Shown piece by piece: positions 54,778-63,849 of a stretch of 64,000 nucleotides of DNA. Numbering within the stretch: position 1 is the first letter of the stretch; each line of letters begins with the position of its first letter. The stretch comes from Xanthostigma xanthostigma. Its lineage: Eukaryota; Arthropoda; Insecta; Raphidioptera; Raphidiidae. The stretch spans positions 36,736,001-36,800,000 of the forward strand of contig OY754466.1 of the NCBI GenBank assembly GCA_963575645.1. The letters run 5' to 3'. The notes under the pieces are model-generated. The model was not told the DNA's origin and did not search any database. It worked only from the letters and a program-made list of their open reading frames with translations. The translations under genes and the position numbers were made by a program.

Positions 54778-54866
54778 CGGCGTGGAAAGGATTAGAACTC
54801 ACGACCCGTGATTCGGAGAGTTGACGTCAGCGAAGACCCGTGCCTTAGACCGCACGGCTAACCACT
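54778..54866 (-). pseudogene. tRNA-Leu-like sequence, right arm
   Basis: Reverse complement of 'gtggttagccgtgcggtcta', 'cttcgctgacgtcaactctc' and 'gtgagttctaatcctttcca', 'cgccg'. It is diverged from the left copy by scattered substitutions, mainly in the stems. Degenerate. Confidence 0.65.
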
Positions 54867-54965
54867 GTAGTTACAGTGCTGGCATATTATACTACAGTAA
54901 TAAACCACTTGCTGTAGTCCAAACGAAGGTTACAAACATACATATATAAAAACGTCTTTTTACGG

Positions 54966-55382
54966 CTTAATTACATAAACATCGAGATTTATCTGCTGTC
55001 TGTAAATTTAATTTGTATTTTATACACATAAATCTTCTGAAAGATATTCTCTAAATGGTGGTGAAAAACGCATCAACTGTGTTGCTTAGAATAATTAAGG
55101 GGCTAATTATAAGAAACGTTCGGTATAGAACGCCCGATGTAAGGCCTTTGTAAAAGGTTTTATAAGGGTACAAATAAATCTGATAGGTATATCTTCAAAA
55201 AATACAAAAACCTTTATCTGTTTTCCTCTATTAAGCTCTTCTGTTCGAAAGAGATTTACTGGAAACACTGTTTAATAATGAAGGGCTTAGGGCAAAAATG
55301 TACTCAAAATAAATATTTAACCTTATGTTGAATTTTAATTATCTGTAAGATCGCAATAATGATGATTATTTTTCAATATTAA
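54966..55382. other. Spacer, nothing recognised
   Basis: No repeat or coding signal was noticed. Confidence 0.35.
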
Positions 55383-56360
55383 TAAAAAATTCCTACCAGT
55401 TGGGCGACGGGACTATTTCAACTTCAAAATGTTGACATTTGATATAGTATAATAAAGAAAATAAAATTTCTGTAACCGCGTGAGATGACGCTGATAATTT
55501 CTAGTATTCAATATGATATTTCAATAAATAAAATTATCGACCAATTTTTCAGACAATATATTAACAAAATAAAATTAATACAATAACGTTTCGATCCCGA
55601 TTTGGATCTTCTTCAGATTGGATCTAAAAATATAAAAAATAATTAATATTTATTTAGTTTCTGTTTATTTTCAATGAAATTCTTCAAAGATTTTTTTAAT
55701 ATTGAAAATATTAAAAAAATCTTTGAAGAATTTCATTGAAAATAAACAGAAACTAAATAAATATTAATTATTTTTTATATTTTTAGATCCAATCTGAAGA
55801 AGATCCAAATCGGGATCGAAACGTTATTGTATTAATTTTATTTTGTTAATATATTGTCTGAAAAATTGGTCGATAATTTTATTTATTGAAGAGTTCTAAT
55901 CAGACGTTAATCAAAGATTTCAATATGATATTTGCTATTTGTTGCCATGGTTACCTACATAATATGTTCACGTCATGTAAAAATTAATCAAAATTTGCTA
56001 AACTAGCTTTGGCAGCAAGACATTATCTCCAGATATAAAATATTACTGTTAACGATACACTGTTTAATCGATGTTAGATTTTGTTAAGAAGTTCAGTAGT
56101 TCTCACAGATCTATAAAACAAAAGAACAGCTGATTTTTTTTTCAAAATATATTTGAAACTGTAAAGTTTAGAAACATTCTTGAAAAAATAAATAGAATAA
56201 TAAGCTGTTAAGAAAAGTATACCATTATTATACATATAAAAACAACGTTATAACATATATCTCTTCTGTGCATGCGCCGATTTTCCCCAAAAACAATAGA
56301 GTTTTTCATATTTGCGTATCAAACATCCTTCCAAAATTTGGTTTCAATCCACTCATCCGT
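55383..56360 (+). mobile_element. Family E copy interrupted by family D
   Basis: Left part 55383-55521 ('agttgggcgacgggactatt', 'gttgacatttgatatagtat', 'gtaaccgcgtgagatgac') and right part 55934-56360 ('cacgtcatgtaaaaattaat', GTGCATGCGC at 56268, 'aaacatccttccaaaatttg') flank a 397-bp family D element. It has a single GCATGC unit. Confidence 0.7.
55522..55918. mobile_element. Family D element, best-preserved palindrome
   Basis: It is flanked by the 15-bp duplication ttcaatatgatattt (55507-55521 and 55919-55933). The left arm starts 'caataaataaaattatcgac'; the right arm extends further, ending 'cagacgttaatcaaaga'. The arms pair over roughly 175 bp with almost no mismatch and meet in 'aatattgaaaatatt'. 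Each arm carries CTGAAGA-a-GATCC-aaatcg-GGATC-GAAACG (minus 55587-55616, plus 55794-55823) with a perfect five-base stem. Asymmetric ends (one arm longer) match the copies at 40339 and 61219. Confidence 0.85.
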
Positions 56361-57695
56361 TTGACCTGTATTGTGCTAACAGCAAACATACGCATAGCGT
56401 TTTTCCAAATATATGTTTTTTGGATTCAGAGAACCTCAAAACGAAAAGTTATTGTAAAGTTTTGAAAAGTTAATTTTAACCTAAACTGGGAATAGAAATC
56501 GTAATAATGCACATTAAATATATAGTTAGGTACTGATGTATAATATTAATAATTAATTATAATAAAGATTATTTATTTATTGAAAATCAATCAGTTAGTA
56601 TAGCTGTAAGCCGCACACTCTCAATTTACTCTGAAATAAATTGCCTTTGGACCATTTCTGCAATTGTTGCAATTGTAAGTTTGTGACATTAATATCAAAT
56701 TATTGTGTTTAGTATCAAATTGTCACATTAATTTTCTTGAAACCATACTTTCATCGCTCAATAGTTCACGGCTTGCCAATCAGGGTGTAGATGATTTTTA
56801 GCATTGGAACGAGAGTGCGTTTTGGTTTGAGAAGGTACCTTGAATATTTATACGGATACTTATGTGTGTCATAATAATATGACGGTGCGGGAGAAACAAT
56901 GTGCCGCGAGCCGAAAAATGTACAAGAAACGCTGAGCTATAATAATGACAAAAAGACTTGCGTAATTGAAGTATTCCACAAAACTTAAATGAGGACAAAA
57001 TAATTTAATTTCAGAACAAAATAAATTACATACTTGTCAACGAAATTGGTAGGTATATTCATGTTCATTTTAACAAAGCAAAAGTTTCTCGTAATTAGTC
57101 ATTAAAAACTTTTAAAAGTTTGTTAAATCAACTGGTTTCAAACTTAAGAAGGTAATCTAAGATTTCGTTTCTTTGTAAGTCAACATCAGAAGTGAACCGG
57201 CTGTTCAAATGCGAAATAATTCGATATTGTTATAATTTTGGAAATTTAAGTTTACTCGTTAATTAATTAACAATTTTATATCAACTTACGACTTTGTTAT
57301 GTTTGAATAGTGGCAAAATGTGTATTTCTTGTAACTATTAAAAAAAAGACGAATGTACTTTAGACCACACGACTGAAGTAAAACTTCTTCCTGCTATAAT
57401 TTGTTATTATTCACCCGAAAATTTACAAAATATGAACTTTAAAATGAATTTACAATTTTATTCACTTTAAACGTAGAATATTTAATGTATTGAACAAAAT
57501 ATTAATTTGTAAAATTGTTTAAGAACGAAATGAACAGTCTAATGTAAGAAGAAAGAAATATAAACATAAAGGTAATGAAACCAAAAGTAATACATTGCAA
57601 TTACTTAGCTCTCGTTGGATTTTAAGCGTAAATGATCTTTATGAAATATTATTTAGCTCTGCAAGTTAAGTAGGTTTACAAAACTTTTTTTGTCA
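56361..57695. other. AT-rich spacer, nothing recognised
   Basis: No repeat partner or coding domain was seen in about 1.3 kb. Confidence 0.35.
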
Positions 57696-57845
57696 TCCGA
57701 TAGCACCACTGGCAAGTAAAGTATGTGCCATTCTATTGTTAGTACTGCTTACATTTTCGGCCACCTGATGACGCCACTAGCCAGTGAAGTATTTGTTTCG
57801 ACCAACAGATTGCGCCACTAGCCAGTGAAGTATTTGTCAATGACA
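57696..57845 (+). repeat. Three imperfect repeats of 'gcgccactagccagtgaagt'
   Basis: 'gcaccactggcaagtaaagt', 'acgccactagccagtgaagt' and 'gcgccactagccagtgaagt' are about 50-70 bp apart, each followed by 'atttg' or 'atgtg'. Confidence 0.6.
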
Positions 57846-58024
57846 CTGTTCGCGTCAACTTCCGTTCGCCTCGCCCGATCACACTTTTCGTAAACGTTCT
57901 CGTCACGCATTCACCAGCTTACTCCCCAGGTCAAGCGTGCCTAAAAAAGTTTTACTTCAATTACGGGGTCGTTTATATTACGGTTCTGACGGACGGACCA
58001 ATCATTGACCGTCTCTCATCCAAT

Positions 58025-58195
58025 GGAATTGTCATAATATTACTGTCTTGCAATTTCACTGGGTAGGTCTAGTGGAATTATAATGTCACTGAAATGAGCC
58101 CGTGAAATTGTAAGAAATGGAGGCGATTGACACAAGTTTCGTGCAATTATAATTTCATTAGTGAAATTATAATATCACGGATTTGACAATATATC
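58025..58195. mobile_element. Possible small MITE of 'gtgaaattataat' repeats
   Basis: 'gaaattgt', 'ggaattataatgtcactga' and 'agtgaaattataatatcacg' appear in both orientations within 170 bp. No clean ends. Confidence 0.35.
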
Positions 58196-58930
58196 TGCAA
58201 CATATCTACAAATAATTAATTTGTGTTAGATAAGAAGTTTCACTTTTATCGAGTGTAAAGTGAACACGACATATTTAATTTTTTTATTTACAAATTTTCC
58301 GCGTCTCTATTATTTTGTTTTGCTGCTATTTCTAAGCACACTTTCTTATTTCAGATGTGAACAAATTGACTTGACAATATGTCATACAAAAGGGACAGTA
58401 AAATTCAATTTTCGTACATAATATATAGTTATACGAAACAGATAATAAAAGTTCTATTCTGAACCGAGAGATTGGTTCAGAAATCTGATCAAGTTCAATA
58501 TAAGTTCATCAAATAATAATTTATTTTCTGTTTCGATGCACGTTTTGCTCCGGAAAATATAACGGTTTCCGATTACAGTTTATTTTTGATTCAATATTTA
58601 TCTCTGTAGCTATAGAACGACTAATTTGCATGCATTTTTCTCTGATACACAGTTATACACTAAAATATACATTCCAATAAAGAATTTGTAATCGAAATTC
58701 GACCATAATTCAATGAATTTTTAAGTTTGAACGTTATTGGAGTTCTTTTGTTATTATATGAATTTCTCTTGAATCGATTTTACCTGTGTCAATTCGTACA
58801 AATCGTGATAAAACATATAATGTGCATTTCTCGTCACTGAAACGAAAAGAACGATGTATGTTGCATCACAACATGTGCGAATTAACATACTCAAATCGGT
58901 ACCATAGTCTTTTTTTCCTTCTCGTATTTA
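58196..58930. other. AT-rich spacer, nothing recognised
   Basis: No repeat or coding signal was noticed. Confidence 0.35.
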
Positions 58931-58934
58931 TAAT

Positions 58935-59065
58935 AGATACTACAATAATAAACCTGGAGTGTTTGTTTGTTAGAACTCGCTAATCTCCGGAAATACTAAA
59001 CCGATTCGAATTTATTTTGCATTATATAGTCCGTTTATTTAGAAAGGATCTATAGATCACAAAAC
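58935..59065 (+). mobile_element. Helentron-like 5' fragment
   Basis: 'tgtttgtttgttagaactcg', 'ctaatctccggaaatactaa' and 'atatagtccgtttatttaga' match the left end of 18342-19081. The sequence after 59065 is unrelated, so only the start is left. Confidence 0.5.
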
Positions 59066-59450
59066 TTCATACTAAGACCCTAAGGAGCGGCGGCGCGTTG
59101 AATCGAGGCCCGGTTATACTCACGGAGAGAACCGAACATTACCGAGAAGGGTCGAACCATGAATGCCCAGGTCAGAGACGTACCATGCCGTACGGCTCAG
59201 TATTGTGGTCGAATACTTATGCAACAATTGTGCTCCAGGGATCTAATTTTTGCGGACGTTTCTGGTTAATTTTATTGAATAATTCCTTAATTGGTAATCT
59301 ACAAGCCGGACCGGGACGCAATTTGGAATATATTAGCCATGATTAAGTACGCGGAATTTTGTTGTCAGTAGTTTTTTACTTATAACTAAAGAGTAGGATT
59401 TTGTATAGATTTCAATAGAACATTGTAAAATGAATAAATATAGTATAATT
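59066..59450. other. Unassigned stretch of even base composition
   Basis: Positions 59085-59340 are less AT-rich than the surroundings and open for 82 residues on the plus strand from 59098. I see no motif, and the codon content does not look like a known family. Confidence 0.3.
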
Positions 59451-59452
59451 AA

Positions 59453-59503
59453 TTACTAGACGCTACCCGCTGCTTCGTACGCGATTGAGATGAGACAATG
59501 TTA
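59453..59503 (+). mobile_element. RTE-like start, cut by a hAT insertion
   Basis: 'actagacgctacccgctgct' and 'acgcgattgagatgagacaa' resemble the start at 9903 ('actagctgatacccgcgg', 'gcgattgagatga'). The hAT-like MITE begins a few bases later. Confidence 0.45.
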
Positions 59504-59507
59504 TACC

Positions 59508-59801
59508 TAGTGTCCGACCGAAGGTCGATTTCTGGCCGAAGCCGAAGCCGAAATTGGCTACAACTGCTACAAGCTGCAATTAATAATATAAATGTTTTTA
59601 AAACTTTTAAATTGAATATAATATAAAAAGATACTTTTAATCATCTCTAGAACGCCACGTCCGTCGCGCTCTCGCTCATTCGTAACAGTTCGTTCAATTT
59701 CGGCGCTTGTTGAAAACCTTCGGCTTCGGCTAAAACTTCGGCCCATTTTGGCCGAAGCCAAAGGTCTCGCCGAAGGTGGCCGAAGCTTCGATCGGACACT
59801 A
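59508..59801. mobile_element. hAT-like MITE rich in GGCCGAAG
   Basis: Ends TAGTGTCCGACCG and, reversed, TAGTGTCCGATCG. Flanks gttatacc and cttatatc match at six of eight bases. Purine-rich words 'ggccgaagccgaag' and their complements sit near both ends, analogous in layout to 36464-36872. The 64-residue minus frame follows these repeats and is not a gene. Confidence 0.7.
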
Positions 59802-59867
59802 CTTATATCTTATTTCCACGGTAATTTTCTTTTGTTAGGATAATATGATTTTTCAATTTTATATATT

Positions 59868-60214
59868 ACTAGCGGCCCTGTACGTGCTTCGCTACGTATA
59901 AAGTGAAATAATAAAACAATTTAATTGGAACATCTATCTATCTATTTTATTTATTTTAAAATATACATGGACGTATATGTGTGTATGTCGAGCACTCCGG
60001 CTGCGCCGTCGTGCCCGGTGCAAAAGAACGAATGGGGAAGGAAGAAAAAAAATTTAGGGGTGGACTACCCCTAACATTTAGGGGGATGAAAAATAGATGT
60101 TGGCCGATTCTCATAGATACCGGATAAGCACAAAAAATTTCATCAAAATCGGTCAAGCCGTTTCGGAGGAGTATGGCAACGAAAACTGTGACACGAGAAT
60201 TTTATATATTAGAT
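59868..60214 (+). mobile_element. 'actagcggccctgtacg' element, 347 bp
   Basis: It shares the leader with 25560 and 44905 ('actagcggccctgtacgtgc', 'ttcgctacgtataaagtgaa'). It then has 'cactccggctgcgccgtcgt', an echo of the 87-bp unit, and a tail 'atgttggccgattctcatag', 'aaatcggtcaagccgtttcg', 'gagaattttatatattagat'. The tail is of RTE style, so this family mixes an RTE-like 3' end with a leader seen on Helentron-like composites. Confidence 0.6.
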
Positions 60215-60415
60215 TTTAGTGAGTTCTGAATAAGAATAAATGGTAGCTTATGAAAAAAATTAAGTGATCACAAAGACACCAAAGTTTTCAAGTTTCTACG
60301 TTTCATGATTTTAAAGAATATTGTATATGGTAAAAACCAAAACCATGCGAAGTCAAAAATTAAGTTAACACAAGGCGATAAAAAACGTGTGAGTTTCACT
60401 CATATAAGTTCACAG

Positions 60416-60545
60416 GAGAAGTGAAACTTCTTTAGAGTAACGAGCTCACGTCATCGATGCGTAATCAGTTTTGCGTTATCGATGTTTAACTTGTATTTTC
60501 CCGCCATTGAATCATTTCCCTTATAACGTTAAAGAAGTTTCACCT
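60416..60545. mobile_element. Small inverted-repeat element ('gtgaaacttcttta')
   Basis: 'aggagaagtgaaacttcttt' plus 'agagtaacg' at the left is mirrored by 'cgttaaagaagtttcacctc' at the right. Similar words occur at 6488 and 57383. Confidence 0.5.
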
Positions 60546-61204
60546 CAATAACATTTCTTTTAAAAATATTCGATCTACACGACAAATGAAATGTTTTAGC
60601 GACTTCGTTATGCGGAAGTTCGATTGATTTATAAAAATTTTAATTATAATAAAAAAAAAACACTGGAATTTACTTAGTTTGCATTCCAATGTTTTTTTGG
60701 GAATTAGCGCTCCCAGAAACCCGAGCTTGCACCAGTGGTTTGTGTATGCAGACTGGCAGGTTCTCTAATACACGCACAGACGCTGATGACGTCAGCTGTT
60801 GAGCGTTTATAATTTACAATCTCTCTCTCTTTTGGTTCTAAATTGAAGCGTAAAATTTTAAAAATATAATTATTATCTCCCACATTTTGCATGCTGATTT
60901 AAAACTAACATGAAATTTTTATACGTACCTCACATTATGATGATACATGTTTATTCACCATTCAAAGTTTGCACAGAATGTCCATTTTTTATGTTACATA
61001 GGTTGCTACATAAAAAAAAACAGCTAAGGCTAGGAAAACTGAAAAGCGAATATCGTTTACTCAAGTCCAAAATATATGTTTGAGAAACTTAACGGATTAA
61101 TTTATTGTGATGACCTCAGCTATCGAGCATCTATAAACTGCAATCAATCAATAAATCGGTTTTACAATAAGTTACGAGGCACGAGTCTAAAAAAATGAGT
61201 TGTG
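60546..61204. other. Spacer with a single CRE palindrome
   Basis: TGACGTCA occurs at 60787-60794 inside 'gctgatgacgtcagc'. No gene or repeat was recognised around it. Confidence 0.35.
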
Positions 61205-61218
61205 TGAAATACTATTTT

Positions 61219-61408
61219 CAAATAAATAAAATTATCAACCAATTTTTTCAGACTGTATATTAACAAAAAATTATAAAATTATAATTCAATATCTCAATAA
61301 ATGAATTACCTATAATTTTATATTTTTTTGTCAATATACAGTCTGAAAAAGTTGACCTTGATAATTTTATTTATTTGAAGATTTCTATTCAGACGTTAAT
61401 CTAAGATT
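61219..61408. mobile_element. Family D element, short form
   Basis: It is flanked by tgaaatactatttt at 61205-61218 and 61409-61422, an exact 14-bp duplication. The ends are the same as in longer copies ('aaataaataaaattatcaac' left; 'cagacgttaatctaagat' right). The central part with the CTGAAGA motif is deleted, leaving 190 bp. Confidence 0.8.
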
Positions 61409-61540
61409 TGAAATACTATTTTGTTGATATAGGTACATGGTATGCATAAAAAAATTGAAAGATTCCATTAAACATACATAGATGCATACATATAGGTGAA
61501 GTTAATAAAAAAGTAATAAAATATTTTCTCTCTCGACGAT

Positions 61541-61567
61541 CGTTTCGGACAATCAATCCATCTTCAG
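61541..61567 (-). other. Isolated hammerhead-like motif
   Basis: The minus strand reads CTGAAGA-t-GGA-ttgattg-TCC-GAAACG with a three-base stem. It sits in unassigned AT-rich sequence just downstream of the short family D copy; 'gaagttaataaaa' next to it recurs near 17015. Confidence 0.45.
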
Positions 61568-61569
61568 GA

Positions 61570-62600
61570 GTACAGACATATAGACTTTGTTTTAATTACG
61601 TTCTACCAAGTGCCGAGTTAAAAATCAGTGCAAATTATTATAAAAGAATGTTAAAAATGGCAACGTTACAAAATAGTTTATAATTATAATAATGCTTGTG
61701 CTCTTAAAGCGCTCACCAATACAAAAGTGCTTAATTTGAATTGGTATAAACAGTTATGTTAACATAAGCTGCTTTGGGAATTAATTTGTCTACATTATAA
61801 AATGATGACTATTATAAAATAGCAAACAGATTATATTAATGACAATTAAAGCAATATTCAATTAATTAATTCTCCCTAATTCATATTACCTTAAACATAG
61901 CTAATTGGTTTTGGTTCTCGACTGTCAGGTTTACTCAGGTCTAGCTGCTAGAAAAATAGTAAATAGCAAGGGCCACAACAGACGAAAAAAGATCTTTTTG
62001 ATGCGGAAATGAAAGGACCTTTTTTTTTGTTCTCTAAATTTTTGGCCGACGGTCAAATTTTCATCAGCAATGTGGCCCGACGATTAAAAGATTTGCCCGC
62101 CTTTGGTCTAGCATCAATTCAAATTTAATTTCTTCAAATTATTTCTTTATAATAATTGATACTATTATCAGTTCTTACATTAAAACCTGCAGGGAACTGA
62201 AATCTGTTATTGACAATAATGTTTATGGAAATGTCTGCGAGCTCATCTATTCTCACTTTTTTAATAATAAAAATATGTATTCTTTTTCACAGATGTATAG
62301 TTCGGTTGGTTTATAAATTAAATAGTCGTTCAAATTATTACAAATTTCAGAACATTATTGATATAATATGATCCCAGCAATTAATAGTAATTCATTAAAA
62401 TTAAAATTATTGATCTATTGCAAAAAGATGATAATTATATATTTTTTTTTTAAATTTTATCACACAAAAATCTTGTCCTCGCCAAACTCGTGCATTGGGG
62501 CTATGTAACATTTGGATATGGACACACTGTATCTGTATAATAATATATACACTCACTTAAAAATATACAGCATGTAGGTATGTGTAGTATGTTTGTCAAC
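61570..62600. other. AT-rich spacer, nothing recognised
   Basis: No repeat partner or coding signal was noticed. Confidence 0.35.
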
Positions 62601-62604
62601 TGTG

Positions 62605-62830
62605 AAGCGGTATATTTACGCGAGGATATCGGACGCTAGCTGTACAATGATAACCCGGCGACGTCACACGACGGACTGGCGTTCTGGCGCCTCGATACTG
62701 GTGCTGCTCCTGCTGCATCCCGGGACATCATAGCGTCTGCGTCTGGATTCACGCTGTGCATCCTTATCCCGCTCTATTCGGACATCTGTCTGTCTCTTAT
62801 TGTGCGCCGTCAGTTATAGAAAAAGGCTTT
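62605..62830 (+). other. GC-rich island, possible 5' exon
   Basis: About 200 bp are clearly more GC-rich than the surroundings ('gacggactggcgttctggcg', 'cctgctgcatcccgggacat'). It includes 'gacgtcac', a CRE-like word. No repeat partner in the window. It could be a promoter-proximal exon whose gene lies outside the window, or an isolated GC patch. Confidence 0.35.
62647..62733 (+). CDS. Short ORF resembling a signal peptide (28 aa)
   Basis: The ATG at 62647 has A at -3. The product begins MITRRRHTTDWRSGAS, followed by the hydrophobic run ILVLLLL and HPGTS before TAG. A basic start and a leucine core have the form of a signal peptide or membrane anchor. It might be a first coding exon, though no clear splice donor precedes the stop, or a chance frame in GC-rich DNA. 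I do not recognise a family. Confidence 0.25.
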   Translation: MITRRRHTTDWRSGASILVLLLLHPGTS

Positions 62831-63016
62831 GGTAATACATATGCAGGTTTATTTACACGTTAACGGGACTTTGGCTGTATCTAAAGAAAAGTACAACAAA
62901 AAGACCAAGAAAAATAAAATACACAACATCTGCATTTGAGTTTTCTTTTAGATGTAGGTATAACAATAATCTTAAACGTTTATGGGCTCTGTTGTCGAAC
63001 ATCTATAATCTATAAT
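62831..63016. other. AT-rich spacer
   Basis: Nothing recognised. Confidence 0.35.
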
Positions 63017-63555
63017 ATACAGGATGATTTTTAAGTTGATTCTTCTTTTTTAACAGCATGTAGAAATCAAATAGACGAACAAATATTTTAGGTAACTCTT
63101 TTATCAATTCTCAAAAATAAGAAAGAAACGGCCTTTCAAAGATTAATTGAATTTTTTAAATTTTATTTAATTAATTCAAGAGCCCGGTTAAAACACGCGA
63201 AGAAATGATAGCACGAATCGGAAATGCATCCCAAATAATTCGCGGAAGGCCCTTATCGCTACTACAAGCTTGTACAGAGGCATGGCTACGACGCACTCAT
63301 CTTTGTGTTCAATAAAACGGGGAGTACTTCGAACATATTCTGTGAACACTTGACATTGACATAACATATTTCCTTAGTGACATAACATAACGCCAGGACC
63401 GACCTCAAATTTTGATAAAATTTAATAAAACTTTGAAAGCTCGTTCCTCATTTATTATTGAGTTTTGATGAAAAAGGTTACTTGAAATATTTGTTCGTCT
63501 ATTTGATTTTTACACACTGTTAAAAAAAGAATCATCTTAAAAACCACTCTATATA
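63017..63555 (+). mobile_element. Mariner-like (IS630 group) deletion derivative
   Basis: The left end 'tatacaggatgatttttaag' and right end (reversed) 'tatatagagtggtttttaag' match at 16 of 20 positions. The inverted repeats continue for about 100 bp through 'aaatcaaatagacgaacaaa'. TA lies at both borders. Inside is the C-terminal end of a transposase reading frame (63193-63345), so the element arose from a full-length one by internal deletion. Confidence 0.7.
63193..63345 (+). pseudogene. Transposase C-terminal relic
   Basis: The frame reads TREEMIARIGNASQIIRG, then EAWLRRTHLCVQ, an in-frame TAA at 63313, then NGEYFEHIL and TGA. The pattern 'eE.I...R......R.C....G..FEH(I/L)' is the usual end of mariner-like transposases in insects (family knowledge). 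The catalytic DDE/D residues are upstream and absent here. The internal stop and the deletion make it non-functional. Confidence 0.7.
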
Positions 63556-63657
63556 TGTATCTATTGATATTGATCATCAATATAATAAACAGGATTTCTT
63601 ATAATTTTTATATGAAGCTCTAAACACTTTAAAATTCCCAATCTCGCTGTCAGTATT

Positions 63658-63846
63658 GCACATACCGCTAAACTAGCGGTATGTGCTTTATTATCGCTTT
63701 GTGCGTCAGAGCTGACTTTCGTTCATATAAGAAGTTATATCTAAGTTAATTTCACACGAAATCCATTCAAATTGAAGCTTTTTGAAAAGAGGAGATTCTA
63801 ATTTATAAAATAGAACCATTTTTAAATCAATTTGAGTTCATAAATA
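63658..63846 (+). repeat. Family O block, copy 2
   Basis: It opens with a perfect 13-bp hairpin GCACATACCGCTA-aac-TAGCGGTATGTGC and is nearly identical to 8246-8437 until 'gttcataaata'. It is followed at once by a family C element. Confidence 0.65.
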
Positions 63847-63849
63847 TTC

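Larger units (their letters stand above)
52210..54965. mobile_element. Inverted pair of tRNA-Leu-like palindromic elements
   Basis: The left arm (52210-52815) and right arm (54418-54965) carry the same blocks in mirror order: 'gtatgtttgtttgtaacc', 'agcaagtggtttattactgt', a tRNA-like sequence, then a palindrome around GCGTGGGGCGCT. The region between (52816-54417) contains a TA-flanked MITE (53288-53833) and unassigned DNA. It could be one foldback transposon with 550-600 bp terminal repeats, or two copies inserted in opposite orientation. Confidence 0.55.

Noticed and set aside
60787-60794. TGACGTCA as a functional CRE
   Set aside because: Single site; the same core occurs in family A MITEs and tRNA-Leu-like sequences here, so it has little specificity.
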